A stretch of DNA of 64,000 nucleotides, taken from the NCBI RefSeq assembly GCF_000153285.1, contig NZ_CH724168.1, positions 951,854 through 1,015,853 on the forward strand, in the 5' to 3' direction. Source of the DNA: Synechococcus sp. WH 7805. Its GTDB lineage: Bacteria > Cyanobacteriota > Cyanobacteriia > PCC-6307 > Cyanobiaceae. Of this stretch, positions 20,207 to 28,242 are shown in pieces (position 1 is the stretch's first letter; each line of letters begins with the position of its first letter). A program made the translations under genes and the position numbers. Below the pieces are notes generated by a model. It did not search any database, was not told the DNA's origin, and saw only the letters and a program-made list of their open reading frames with translations.

Positions 20207-21202
20207 GTGATCGCCGCTGCCGGTCTCGACTGGTTGATCGGCGATCCCCTCTGGTCTCCCCATCCCGTTGTTGGGATGGGCCTGGGCATCGAACGTCTCA
20301 GGCAACAGATGGAACACTGGGCAGGAGACCGTCCCAGGGAACTCCGGTTGAGCGGTTATCTGATCACCTCTGTGCTGGTTTTAACCAGCGTTGCCGCTGG
20401 TTGGCTGATTGAGCGCCTTTGGCTGCAGTCCAGCGGACATTGGCGGTGGGCCGCTGGTCTGCTCCTGGTTGTGGCGCTAGCGAGTGCTCTTGCAGCACGC
20501 AGCCTCCACGATGGTGTCATGGCCGTCGTCAAAGCCCTCCCAGCCAAGGACGATGAAGAGCCGTCCCTTGCACGAGAACGTCTCAGCTGGATTGTGGGCC
20601 GCGATACGAAGCAGCTGAGCCGCGAGGAAATTCTGCGAGCAGCTGCGGAAACAGCCAGTGAAAATGCCGTTGATGGCGTTTTCGCGCCCTTGTTCTGGAT
20701 GCTCGTTGGCGTTGTTCTATGGAGCGCAGGCTTGCTCCAAAGTCCTGGCCCTCTCGCACTGGCCTGGGGATTCAAGGCCAGCAGCACCCTTGACTCAATG
20801 CTGGGCTACAAACGCGGGAGGTTGCGCTGGTTAGGAACAGCAGGCGCCCGTTTGGACGATGCCCTCACCTGGGTGCCATGCCGGCTGGTGATGTTGACAC
20901 TGCCGCTGATCAGCCGCAGCTGGCGATTATGGCTTGCTCTAGTGCTGGCAGCAGAACGAGATGGAGCTCTGGATCCTTCACCCAATGCGGGACGGTCTGA
21001 AGCGATCTACGCCCATTGCGCCGGGGTTCAGTTGGGAGGCAGAAACCGTTATGGAGACACCTGGATCACAAAACCACTCCTTAAGGCTGGAGGGAATGAA
21101 GCCAACCCGCACGGAGTAAGAACCATCCTGAGCCTGTCGGCACGACTTCAATGGGGGTGGCTGGTTGCAGCGGGGGGACTGAGCCTGCTCACGCAGCAAT
21201 GA
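20207..21202 (+). CDS. cbiB: Adenosylcobinamide-phosphate synthase
   Basis: A 331-residue integral membrane protein of the CbiB/CobD family, which attaches aminopropanol (phosphate) to the corrin ring late in cobalamin synthesis. The N-terminal AAAGLDWLIGDPLWSPHPVVGMG is diagnostic. WIVGRDTKQLSREEILRAAAETASENAVDGVFAPLFW and GFKASSTLDSMLGYK follow in their usual order, with several membrane spans. The start is a GTG at 20207, 28 bp after ilvC; no upstream in-frame ATG exists. Its presence shows that the host makes cobamides, which matters for the B12-riboswitch gene at 27 kb. Confidence 0.92.
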   Translation: MIAAAGLDWLIGDPLWSPHPVVGMGLGIERLRQQMEHWAGDRPRELRLSGYLITSVLVLTSVAAGWLIERLWLQSSGHWRWAAGLLLVVALASALAARSLHDGVMAVVKALPAKDDEEPSLARERLSWIVGRDTKQLSREEILRAAAETASENAVDGVFAPLFWMLVGVVLWSAGLLQSPGPLALAWGFKASSTLDSMLGYKRGRLRWLGTAGARLDDALTWVPCRLVMLTLPLISRSWRLWLALVLAAERDGALDPSPNAGRSEAIYAHCAGVQLGGRNRYGDTWITKPLLKAGGNEANPHGVRTILSLSARLQWGWLVAAGGLSLLTQQ

Positions 21203-21217
21203 CTGAACGGAGAAGGA

Positions 21218-22006
21218 TCAATAAGCCCCCCGGTCCATCGGCAGCAGAAGAACTCCAAACGTGCGCAGGATGATGGCGAAATCAAGCCGGAATGAACGGC
21301 CTCTGGCATAGGCCAGGTCCAATCGAACCCTTTTGGCGTAGCTGAGATTATTGCGACCACTCACTTGCCAAAGCCCAGTCAATCCTGGGCGAACGGCCAG
21401 CACCTCATCCATGTAGTCGGAGTAGCGCTCAATTTCCTTGTCCACAATCGGCCTAGGACCCACCACGCTCATCTCTCCACGCAACACATTGAGAAACTGT
21501 GGAAGTTCATCAAGACTTGATCGCCTGAGGAAACGACCAATCGGAGTAATCCGCGGATCGTCCCGCAGCTTGAAATCACGCTCAAATTCAGCACGCATGG
21601 CTGGCGATCGCTCCAACACCTGAGCCAACACGGAGTCCGCATCAGCCCGCATGGTGCGGAATTTGATGCAGCCGAAGCGCCGGTATCCCCGACCAACACG
21701 TTTCTGCACGTAAAACACAGGCCCAGGAGAGCTGAGTTTCACGAGTGCTGCCAACAATCCGAACAGCGGGGCACCCAACGTGAGAACAGCCAGTGAAAAC
21801 AAAACATCACCACTGCGCTTGATGGTTCGCCCGACTCGGCTTTGCCGGCGAACGAGGGTAAGCGCCGTCAGGCTTGAGGGAGGAGCGGCAATCAGCTGAA
21901 GATGCCGTCGCGATGCGCGACGCCTGAGCCCTGAGGCCGAAGACTTCAAGACAGATCGCCCTGATGCGCTGAGCAATCCCTGTCCCCTGTGTCTCATCCC
22001 AATCAA
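21218..22006 (-). CDS. Undecaprenyl-phosphate sugar phosphotransferase (bacterial sugar transferase)
   Basis: A 262-residue polyisoprenyl-phosphate hexose-1-phosphate transferase. The sequence has a basic N-terminus, one membrane span (FSLAVLTLGAPLFGLLAALVK) and the family block: FYVQKRVGRGYRRFGCIKFRTM, RRSSLDELPQFLNVLRGEMSVVGPRP and PGLTGLWQVSGRNNL. It starts assembly of a lipid-linked glycan by loading the first sugar phosphate. It lacks the long N-terminal membrane domain of WcaJ-type enzymes. It sits at the edge of the AT-rich island with glycan-type genes. An ATG at 21997 is an alternative start. Confidence 0.9.
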   Translation of the reverse strand: MIGMRHRGQGLLSASGRSVLKSSASGLRRRASRRHLQLIAAPPSSLTALTLVRRQSRVGRTIKRSGDVLFSLAVLTLGAPLFGLLAALVKLSSPGPVFYVQKRVGRGYRRFGCIKFRTMRADADSVLAQVLERSPAMRAEFERDFKLRDDPRITPIGRFLRRSSLDELPQFLNVLRGEMSVVGPRPIVDKEIERYSDYMDEVLAVRPGLTGLWQVSGRNNLSYAKRVRLDLAYARGRSFRLDFAIILRTFGVLLLPMDRGAY

Positions 22007-22171
22007 CCGTAGTGCAGGCGATCCGTCAGCGCTGAAGTGCCAGTAACTGCAACGGCACAGAGCGAATGCTGCAACGCTTTACCAGCATCAAGGCGTCTCA
22101 CAGCGCGACAGCTTCATCACGAAGTTTCTCAGGAAATTGCCGACTGCGCGTCCCGTCCCGAAGCTTGGGTC

Positions 22172-22429
22172 ATGCCAATGACCAGCACTTCTCTCAACAG
22201 CCTGCTCGAGGAGTCCCTCGAGGAGCCCTCAATCGGGGAAACCGGCCACTTTCGATGGCATGCCACACCTGTGGGCATCGCCGCGGTCTGGCAATCCAAC
22301 GTTCAGCCTCTGACGCCCCCTTTTGAAGATGCGTTGAAAGAGGGATTGGAAGTCGGACTGGACCTCAGTCGCGAAGAAAGAGAATTTCACCAGGTCAGCG
22401 TGGGGCTTGTTCTGCTGTTCCACTCCTGA
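22172..22429 (+). CDS. Hypothetical protein
   Basis: An open frame reading from 22037; the more likely start is the ATG at 22172 (MPMTSTSLNSLLEESLEEP), giving 85 residues. The protein is acidic, with a WHATPVGIAAVWQSN core and no signal peptide, membrane span or known motif. Its codon usage looks like that of the core genome rather than the AT-rich DNA that follows. It diverges from the sugar transferase. It could be a real lineage-specific gene; the evidence is only an intact frame. Confidence 0.4.
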   Translation: MPMTSTSLNSLLEESLEEPSIGETGHFRWHATPVGIAAVWQSNVQPLTPPFEDALKEGLEVGLDLSREEREFHQVSVGLVLLFHS

Positions 22430-22922
22430 TCAGGCACTGGACGCCAAGACGATTCAGGAGAAGTGGAAGCAGACATCACACCGGATTCTTGACAGGCTCA
22501 AGAGTTACCAGAGGCTCAAAACCATTCTGGAACCTTCAACAAGGATACTTCTCATGGGATGTCAAGGCGGTGATCGTTCGCCTCTTGGAGAGCAAAGCTG
22601 TGAATCACCGATGTGCAGTGGACTCCCTAATCTTCAAGACAATGCATTCCCACAATACTCATAACCTTGACATCAAAAATACGGATACTAACAATCATCA
22701 AACGGTATCATTAAGTTCGCTGCATTCATAGCGATAACAAACGTCGCCGGCCAGATGCTCTCGCCACTTCCCGACCGACTCAAATTGGAATCCGGGAAGA
22801 ACTCAATTAATTACCGGACAACTCAACGTTAGAATTTTCGAAGGCAATTGACATACGTCACCAAGCCAAAAACCACAATAATGGCTCAAGCACATTGATG
22901 AGCAATCGTAAAAAACTTGTCC
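22430..22922. other. Gene-poor spacer at the edge of the AT-rich island
   Basis: No convincing gene. Short overlapping frames (for example 22407-22664 and 22489-22731) lack motifs and switch composition midway. From about 22640 the DNA becomes clearly AT-rich, marking the junction with the island genes. Confidence 0.5.
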
Positions 22923-23828
22923 TCATGGAGTGTGATTCTCATAGATGGACAGGAAGGGGAAGCGCTGCATGCGCTCCAAGATTTCATCAACTTCAGCCAT
23001 GGTCCACTCAATCGACGACCTACTGTTACTCGGCCGTCTGTAAAGAAGCCGATCAACATTTTTAAGATGCTGATGGTCCAAGGGAAGCATCAGAGCGCGC
23101 AAAATCCGCGAGATCTCCTCATCTGGGCAATCAATTAATTGCTCATGGTAACTGATTAAAAAGCTCGATTTCGTCTTTTTTGCTTCTATAGCAGCCAAGG
23201 CATCACAGTGCATGAAAAACCATCGAATGCGATCTTCAATTGGTGCTTTGCTGCGTTTATGCATCGTGGCAATCGTATCAAAAGGATTACGGATTGAGGC
23301 AATTAAAACAACTTTCGCTTCTAATGTTCTCTCCAAACCAGAAATCAGGTCATAGTCTCCATGCAGCAGCAATGTTGCTGGATTCCATATCTTGTCACCA
23401 TAAACACTGACAGCAGACTTTGAACCAGGTGCCGCACCAATTTGATATTGATACTCTTCAGACTGACGCCCAGACTGAAAGTTAGCAGAAGAATTCTCAA
23501 TGATCTCCCCAAGAATGTCACTCTTACTAAGTCCTCTCCAGAAGACTTGAGACGCCATGGTTTCATTGGCGATAATGGCATTCGGATGCGCATCCACAAT
23601 TGAGCCAAGGATTGTCGAACCACTTCGAGAATTGCCGATAATCAAACAAAACGACTTAAAATCACAAAAATGCTGCTGATTATCGTTCACTACTTCCATC
23701 GCTGTCGGAAAATATTTAACCAAGCCACCGATTTTTCGGCCCGAGTTCACGGCACCCCCTAGAGCAGACTTGAAAAGTTTAGAAATAAGCTTTTGAAACC
23801 ATGCAAGAACTTTTGATTGACCCCTCAT
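22923..23828 (-). CDS. Sulfotransferase-family protein
   Basis: A 301-residue protein with the 5'-PAPS-binding loop IIGNSRSGSTILGSIVDAHP at residues 63-82 and a second, 3'-phosphate-binding-like segment ASIRNPFDTIATMHKRS near residue 190. Both are in the usual order for the Sulfotransfer_3 family. It probably sulfates a carbohydrate or lipid, but the acceptor is unknown. Codon usage is AT-rich, unlike the core genes on either side. Neighbours are a glycan-initiating sugar transferase and a methyltransferase-glycosyltransferase-like protein, pointing to cell-surface polysaccharide decoration. About 300 bp of AT-rich non-coding DNA precedes its start. Confidence 0.72.
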   Translation of the reverse strand: MRGQSKVLAWFQKLISKLFKSALGGAVNSGRKIGGLVKYFPTAMEVVNDNQQHFCDFKSFCLIIGNSRSGSTILGSIVDAHPNAIIANETMASQVFWRGLSKSDILGEIIENSSANFQSGRQSEEYQYQIGAAPGSKSAVSVYGDKIWNPATLLLHGDYDLISGLERTLEAKVVLIASIRNPFDTIATMHKRSKAPIEDRIRWFFMHCDALAAIEAKKTKSSFLISYHEQLIDCPDEEISRILRALMLPLDHQHLKNVDRLLYRRPSNSRSSIEWTMAEVDEILERMQRFPFLSIYENHTP

Positions 23829-24124
23829 GAAAAATTACAGCACTAATTGCGATACTATCATGCTCAAGCATTATCAATTCTCTTCAGCACTCTTGTCGAA
23901 GACATTTCCATTCACATTAGCTGCACAGGAAATATTTTGGATCACTGATCTGAATGCATCTACGCAATCGCGCGAGTCTGCGACATAATCAATACACATT
24001 CAAAAATGGAAAGAAATCATCACTCACAGAAGCAATAAGCTTGCGACCAAGAGACGCCTTCAAGGAGAGAGAAAACCAATCACGAATAAACGAGTTTAAT
24101 TAACAATGAAATTGCTGTAATCCT

Positions 24125-25867
24125 TCACTCTAGGCTTAGTTCTGGGACACGTTGAAGAAGTGCTTTTGTCAACTCATCTCTTCTCTGGTATAAATCCTTA
24201 TACCAATCAAGCCTAGCGACAGACTGCTGAGATTGAAGACGATTAGAACGAATCCAGTTTCTTGCATTGCTTGCACATGCTTTTGCCAAATCTGGACACT
24301 CTCCCCACAACTTCAAGATCTCGGCAACTCGTTTACCATCCACTGCTATTTCACCGTTAAAACCTGGCTCGATCACTTCGGCATAGACTGTTGGACTCGC
24401 AATGGATGCAACTTCGTACCCTGAGGCCTCGACAAACTTCAGATCTGATTTCATTTTATTGAACTTAGTATCCCTAAGAGGCATAAGTGCAACGTGACTA
24501 TCACTTAAGAGTTGTCTGTATTTCGCATAGTCACAGATTGGCGTAAAGCGTTTATTGTTGGTCATAAGAGAATGAAAGAACTTTTTATCATGTACAACTT
24601 CGAATTCAAAAAGATCTTCATGTTCAAGCAGCAAGTCATTGATGCAGGGCAGCCATGCCTCCCAGTCAGCCTCACGATTTAAAGCACCAAAGAATACCCT
24701 TAGCCTTGAATTTGAAGACTTAACTATCCATTTATCAAGCTTTGATGCTGGCAAAAAGTCCAGGCAATTCTTAAATATTTTCACTTCAGGGTTATACTTT
24801 TTCATCGAGGATGAAAGACTATCTGTACTCACCTGAACAGCATGCACTGCCCGGAAACTTAAATACTTGTTGTCAATTATGCTCTGAAAATGATCCGGAT
24901 CATCGTCAAACTCACTAATCAAGATATAACCAGCTTTGATTATTTTTTTAAGCTGCGTCAAAGAGCTCTCATAGGTTAATGTCTGCCTTTGCCAAATCAT
25001 TATTTTTGGCACGCTAGGATCCAGTGATCTTAACTGAAGACCCGTACTGCTTAATTCTATGTTTACCCCGGGAAAGCTAGCGACACTTTTTAATGGTTGA
25101 ATCATTCTCACCTCGTTCATTCCTGCTTGAGGTTTTAACATTAATCCACTTATGTATACTGGCTTGATCAACTTTTTTGTTGCCGTAACAATATACTGCA
25201 GAGGAGCTGAACCTTCTAAAAACTTTTGGGGAGTCTGGCCCATCTTTTCTAGACATGGCTCCAAAATTTTCGCGAAATTTTTTGCCTGCTCTAGATTTAA
25301 AAATCTCGGCTGAAGTGAAGTTATCTTCAGCTCTAAACTAGCAAACAGTTCAACAATGCTGTTTCGTGTGAACCAGCGCAAATGAGTTTTGTTGAAAATC
25401 CCTGTGTCATCTTGTGGCCAATTTCCTTGTATCAGATTGTAGATCACACTCCAATGCTGCACGTTGGGAATAGATGCAACCACGACACCATCAGGACTCA
25501 GCCAGGACACGTGCTCTCGAAGTATTTTTTGTGGATCTTTCAGACGCTCTAGAACATCTCCATAAATAAGAGCATCGATTGAAGGATACTTCTCTGGAAG
25601 CTCAAACTGAATTTTCATATCTTCAATATCAATACACCACACTTGATCGAGTCTCTCTTTCGCAAGTTTTGCCGGTGTTTCCATCAGCTCAATTCCAAGA
25701 TATTGAGCTGATGGATTAATCATCTTATAAGCATGACCAAGTGCCCCGCCACCACAGCCAACCTCTAAGACAGTCAAAGAATTTGTCGGGATTCGGCTAA
25801 GAAGATCTGGATTAGCGTGATCGTAATAGGACTTTTCGACAGCCATACGCAGAACCGCGATATTCAC
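24125..25867 (-). CDS. Two-domain protein: SAM methyltransferase plus glycosyltransferase-like C-terminus
   Basis: A 580-residue protein. Residues 30-220 form a class I methyltransferase: TVLEVGCGGGALG (SAM loop), the acidic IDIED and DALIYGDVLERLKDP, then SPDGVVVASIPNVQHWSV. From about residue 300 a second domain reads like the end of a GT-B glycosyltransferase (MPLRDTKFNKMKSDLKFVEASGYEV, then EPGFNGEIAVDGKRV), with the acidic E in KFVEASGYEV near the expected sugar-nucleotide site. Comparable fusions occur in surface-glycan clusters. Composition is AT-rich, indicating transfer. The acceptor and sugar are unknown. Confidence 0.7.
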   Translation of the reverse strand: MNIAVLRMAVEKSYYDHANPDLLSRIPTNSLTVLEVGCGGGALGHAYKMINPSAQYLGIELMETPAKLAKERLDQVWCIDIEDMKIQFELPEKYPSIDALIYGDVLERLKDPQKILREHVSWLSPDGVVVASIPNVQHWSVIYNLIQGNWPQDDTGIFNKTHLRWFTRNSIVELFASLELKITSLQPRFLNLEQAKNFAKILEPCLEKMGQTPQKFLEGSAPLQYIVTATKKLIKPVYISGLMLKPQAGMNEVRMIQPLKSVASFPGVNIELSSTGLQLRSLDPSVPKIMIWQRQTLTYESSLTQLKKIIKAGYILISEFDDDPDHFQSIIDNKYLSFRAVHAVQVSTDSLSSSMKKYNPEVKIFKNCLDFLPASKLDKWIVKSSNSRLRVFFGALNREADWEAWLPCINDLLLEHEDLFEFEVVHDKKFFHSLMTNNKRFTPICDYAKYRQLLSDSHVALMPLRDTKFNKMKSDLKFVEASGYEVASIASPTVYAEVIEPGFNGEIAVDGKRVAEILKLWGECPDLAKACASNARNWIRSNRLQSQQSVARLDWYKDLYQRRDELTKALLQRVPELSLE

Positions 25868-26340
25868 CTAATCGTAAGCTTTTGTTGACATCCTTGCAAC
25901 CAAAGATTTTGCATTTTGTTTTGCACGAATGTCAGCACCTTAGCCAGAGGTGAAACATTCGGGAATCTACTTTGTCTTCAGTATCTAGCGAAAAAATGAT
26001 GAACTTAGTCAAGACGACGAAGGGTGCAATGGCTCCTAGCCCTGAAATGATCGTCTTGAATTCATGACTACAGCGTCAACCTCGCGTCGGTTAGTTGTCA
26101 AAAGAACGAGCTGATTGATTGCAGGAAATGACGTCGACACAACGTCTCTATGCCTTAACCCCTGATGCAACCAACTTATCTGACCCTGGCAATGGAGAAC
26201 AAGTGCTTCTGAACAAGAGCAGAAAACCCAACTAAATCAATAAATGATCGAAATTATTCAGGCGTAGTTAATGTCACAGCCCTGCTCAATCAAAGCATCG
26301 GAGTCAATCCGGCACATTTGCGAACCTTGTTGAGCATTGA
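25868..26340. other. Non-coding stretch before the tRNA-Ser integration zone
   Basis: About 470 bp with no supported gene. If the integrated elements were absent, this DNA would lie directly downstream of tRNA-Ser(CGA). It is AT-rich up to about 25.98 kb and mixed after that. Frames such as 26258-26443 cross the att repeat and have no motif. Confidence 0.5.
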
Positions 26341-26353
26341 AACGGAGAGGGTG
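26341..26353. repeat. att core copy 1 (left end of element A)
   Basis: AACGGAGAGGGTG, identical over 13 bp to the 3' end of tRNA-Ser (41704-41716) and to 28843-28855. It marks the chromosome/element A junction. Confidence 0.75.
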
Positions 26354-26424
26354 CTTGTTGATTAGAGGTCTCAGACCCCTGTCACCACTGCCCTTGAGAC
26401 CTAACAACGGACTCGTCGAGGCGC

Positions 26425-26448
26425 TCCTCACAACACCCCTCACAACAC
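26425..26448. repeat. Left arm-type sites of element A (two tandem 12-mers)
   Basis: Two copies of a 12-mer ending CCTCACAACAC, at 26425-26436 and 26437-26448. The first begins 84 bp from the start of the att core. The same motif occurs four times at the other end of the element. Confidence 0.7.
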
Positions 26449-26495
26449 AAGTTCGGGACTGCCTGGAACCTTGTGGGACGACCAGACCTACAGGG

Positions 26496-26711
26496 TCACA
26501 AGTCGATCAAGCGACCATCCCCATCAACGATCCTGAAACGCTTCCCTGTCGCTTTGCTCGCGCCTTGGCAGTCCTGTAGCATCGCCCTCGTTGTGCTTCT
26601 CCTGGTAGCGATGCCATTTGCCGACTGATCCTGGTATTGGAGGACGAACTTCATCTGAGCGAGTGCTGGAGCGGTAAGGGGCAAGAGCAATAGAGGTAGA
26701 AGCAGAAACCT
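26496..26711 (-). CDS. Small secreted protein with EDG-type domain
   Basis: A 71-residue protein from the ATG at 26711. The first 20 residues (MRFLLLPLLLLPLTAPALAQ) are a textbook signal peptide. The mature part of about 50 residues resembles two other small proteins in the window, at 26725-26919 and 37978-38205: an aromatic/polar strand, a serine- and alanine-rich helix (RSTTRAMLQDCQGASKATGK) and a closing RIVDGDGRLIDL. It begins 13 bp after the stop of the related cytoplasmic-type gene, so the two are probably cotranscribed. Function unknown. Confidence 0.6.
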   Translation of the reverse strand, partial: RFLLLPLLLLPLTAPALAQMKFVLQYQDQSANGIATRRSTTRAMLQDCQGASKATGKRFRIVDGDGRLIDL

Positions 26712-26724
26712 CATCAGTCGTCCG

Positions 26725-26919
26725 TCAAGGACTTGATTTTGGTGGATCCACCTCATGGAGGACTTCTCCGTCCTCGCCCAGGACTCGGGTCTTCCTACCA
26801 ATCATCCTGGCGATCCTGTTCGCTTCTTTTGAGGCGACCTCTAACGACGGCGCTGAGGCGTGGAGGTGCCATTCCATGAAGGGATTCAGTTCTTGGACGC
26901 GGAACTGGTCTCCTGCCAT
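26725..26919 (-). CDS. Small protein with EDG-type domain, no signal peptide
   Basis: A 64-residue protein with the same pattern as its secreted neighbours: FRVQELNPFMEWHLHASA, a helix with spaced alanines (SLEVASKEANRIARMIG) and RVLGEDGEVLHEVDP. It has no signal peptide, so it would stay in the cytoplasm unless exported with a partner. It follows a truncated copy of the 60-residue membrane protein gene (26923-27016). A second copy of its first 19 codons exists at 27940-28056. Function unknown; called real because the domain is conserved across three genes. Confidence 0.55.
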   Translation of the reverse strand: MAGDQFRVQELNPFMEWHLHASAPSLEVASKEANRIARMIGRKTRVLGEDGEVLHEVDPPKSSP

Positions 26920-26922
26920 CCC

Positions 26923-27016
26923 TTAGTCGCCCTCCACAACTGTCTCCACCACTGCGTCCTTCACCCTGTCCTGAAAGGTCTTGCCGTCTTGCTCAGGGGC
27001 AATCGCATTGGCAGTC
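26923..27016 (-). pseudogene. Truncated copy of the 60-residue small membrane protein gene
   Basis: Reads ANAIAPEQDGKTFQDRVKDA and onward to VEGD and TAA at 26923-26925, matching the second half of the genes at 28060-28242 and 36979-37161. The N-terminal membrane half is missing: similarity stops abruptly near 27016, where the riboswitch/HupE cassette begins. Together with the next gene it forms one arm of an imperfect direct repeat of about 150 bp whose other arm is near 27998-28160. Confidence 0.7.
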
Positions 27017-27034
27017 GGCAAGGGGCGGTAGAAA

Positions 27035-27175
27035 AGTTATACGTGGGTATGACGGATCCACCTCCTAAGAGGTTGGCAAAACGAGGAAAGTGCGGTGAGG
27101 GAGTCCCCAAGTCCGCCGCTGTCCCGCAACTGTGATGGGGTTCGCCCCTCAGTCAGAACACTCGCCGTCCAATCC
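27035..27175 (+). promoter_or_regulatory. Cobalamin (B12) riboswitch upstream of hupE-like gene
   Basis: Contains GCCGCTGTCCCGCAACTGTG, a clear B12-box core, preceded by GGAAAGTGCGGTGAGGGAGTCC-type P3/P4 sequence and followed by a GGGGTTCGCCCC hairpin and AGTCAGAACACTCGCC, the usual downstream conserved segment. It ends about 30 bp before the ATG at 27207. Binding of adenosylcobalamin would be expected to turn expression off. The 5' boundary is approximate. Confidence 0.88.
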
Positions 27176-27206
27176 CATTCGTTCTCGGCGAGGACCGAGG
27201 TATTCC

Positions 27207-27818
27207 ATGAAACGTTCCCTTTTCCCCCTGGTTGCCCTGACCGCTGGATCCACTGTGGTCCTTGGCACCCATCCCGCTCTTGCTCATGGCACTGCTGGTG
27301 GTGGTGCTCTTAGCGGTCTGACCCACCCACTGCTGGGGTTAGATCACCTGCTAATGCTGATGGCAGTTGGCACTGCTGCGTCCTTCATCTCCTCCCAACT
27401 GCTGCTGTGGGCACTGGGCGGGGCAGTAATCGGTGCTGTTTTGGGATTCACAGGATTCACCGTCACCTCTGCGGAAGTGCTGGCAGCACTGGCGATCTCA
27501 GCGGTAGGTGCGTTGATCCTGGTAGCGGGCAAAGTCGCCAAGACCTCCAACCTCACCACCATCAGCGGGGTGGTGGTCGCAGGAGGGATCGCTATTCACG
27601 CCATGCTCCATGGACTGGAGGCACCCAAGGACAGCAGCACCCTGATCTGGTGGAGCGGTGCTCTGCTGAGTTCAGTGCTGGTGTGTGGTGGCACCTACCT
27701 GCTGCAGAAGAAACTGCCCACATCGGTCAGCAAGGCGGCAGCAGTTGCCTTCCTTGCCATCGGTGGGTTGCTTGCCTTTGGTCCGTTGGGTCTGCTTGCG
27801 GGTGGCGCTGGGGCATGA
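27207..27818 (+). CDS. HupE/UreJ-family metal transporter, predicted cobalt (or nickel) uptake
   Basis: About 203 residues from the ATG at 27207. A signal-like first helix ends at HPALAHGTAGG; the mature N-terminus is therefore AHG, placing a histidine where the family coordinates metal. GLTHPLLGLDHLLMLMAVG is the HupE/UreJ signature with HP and DHL. About six membrane spans follow, plus HAMLHGLEAP in a later helix. Family members move nickel or cobalt; those behind B12 riboswitches are predicted cobalt transporters. The riboswitch directly upstream and the cobamide-making host support cobalt. It is cargo of element A and ends at a strong terminator. Confidence 0.85.
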   Translation: MKRSLFPLVALTAGSTVVLGTHPALAHGTAGGGALSGLTHPLLGLDHLLMLMAVGTAASFISSQLLLWALGGAVIGAVLGFTGFTVTSAEVLAALAISAVGALILVAGKVAKTSNLTTISGVVVAGGIAIHAMLHGLEAPKDSSTLIWWSGALLSSVLVCGGTYLLQKKLPTSVSKAAAVAFLAIGGLLAFGPLGLLAGGAGA

Positions 27819-27878
27819 CCCTGAACTGCTGAGATCGGCAGTGCCGCCAGCACTTTCGACGCATTAGTCCCCTTCAGT

Positions 27879-27906
27879 GGCGGCATTCCCTGCCGCCTTT
27901 TTTATT
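27879..27906 (+). terminator. Rho-independent terminator of the hupE-like gene
   Basis: GGCGGCA-TTCCC-TGCCGCC followed by TTTTTTATT, 61 bp after the hupE stop. The T-tract runs into the 24-bp inverted motif at 27902. Confidence 0.9.
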
Positions 27907-27925
27907 GCTTACGGGCAACCGAACC
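27902..27925. repeat. 24-bp motif, copy 1 (inverted relative to 29216)
   Basis: Perfect 24-bp inverted match to 29216-29239, containing GCAACCGAAC. It begins inside the T-tract of the hupE terminator. The other copy also directly follows a terminator hairpin, on the opposite strand. Confidence 0.75.
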
Positions 27926-27939
27926 CTGATAGGTGCCCA

Positions 27940-28056
27940 CTACCTCTCCCGACGGTTCTCCTGTTCCTGACAGCGGAACACTTGGAAGAGGTTGGTTGGG
28001 AGGTGCCATTCCATAAAGGGATTCAGTTCTTGGACGCGGAACTGGTCTCCTGCCAT
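27940..28056 (-). pseudogene. Truncated copy of the small EDG-domain gene
   Basis: Starts MAGDQFRVQELNPFMEWHL, identical to the first 19 residues of the gene at 26725-26919, then diverges (PTNLFQVF) and stops at TAG (27940-27942), 38 residues in all. The homology break near 27998 marks the right edge of the hupE cassette. It lies just after the intact copy of the small membrane protein gene. Confidence 0.6.
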
Positions 28057-28059
28057 CTC

Positions 28060-28242
28060 TTAATCGCCCTCCATGACTTTCTCCACCACGACATCCTTCA
28101 ACCTGTTCTGAAAGGTCTTGCCGTCTTGTTCTGGAGCAATTGCATTGGCAGTCGCCCTCAGGAGGTCTGCGGTGATCTGCCTTGCTTCTTGGTTACTGAA
28201 GAGGAGGAACCCCAGTCCAACTCCAATGAGGATTTTCAGCAC
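28060..28242 (-). CDS. Small membrane protein, 60 residues (family 1, copy in element A)
   Basis: Reads MLKILIGVGLGFLLFSNQEA, a short hydrophobic N-terminal helix, then an amphipathic stretch ITADLLRATANAIAPEQDGK ending VEKVMEGD. It is about 80% identical to the 60-residue gene at 36979-37161. Both overlap the end of a gene that closes with the same recombinase HTH, by 7 bases through a GTG start inside the final codons. Similar short proteins with a one-span helix are frequent in picocyanobacteria. The role is unknown; the linkage suggests it travels with the recombinase. Confidence 0.6.
   Translation of the reverse strand: MLKILIGVGLGFLLFSNQEARQITADLLRATANAIAPEQDGKTFQNRLKDVVVEKVMEGD

Noticed and set aside
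22407-22731. Two overlapping short frames in the spacer before the sulfotransferase
   Set aside because: No motif, no ribosome-binding site, and composition changes within each frame.
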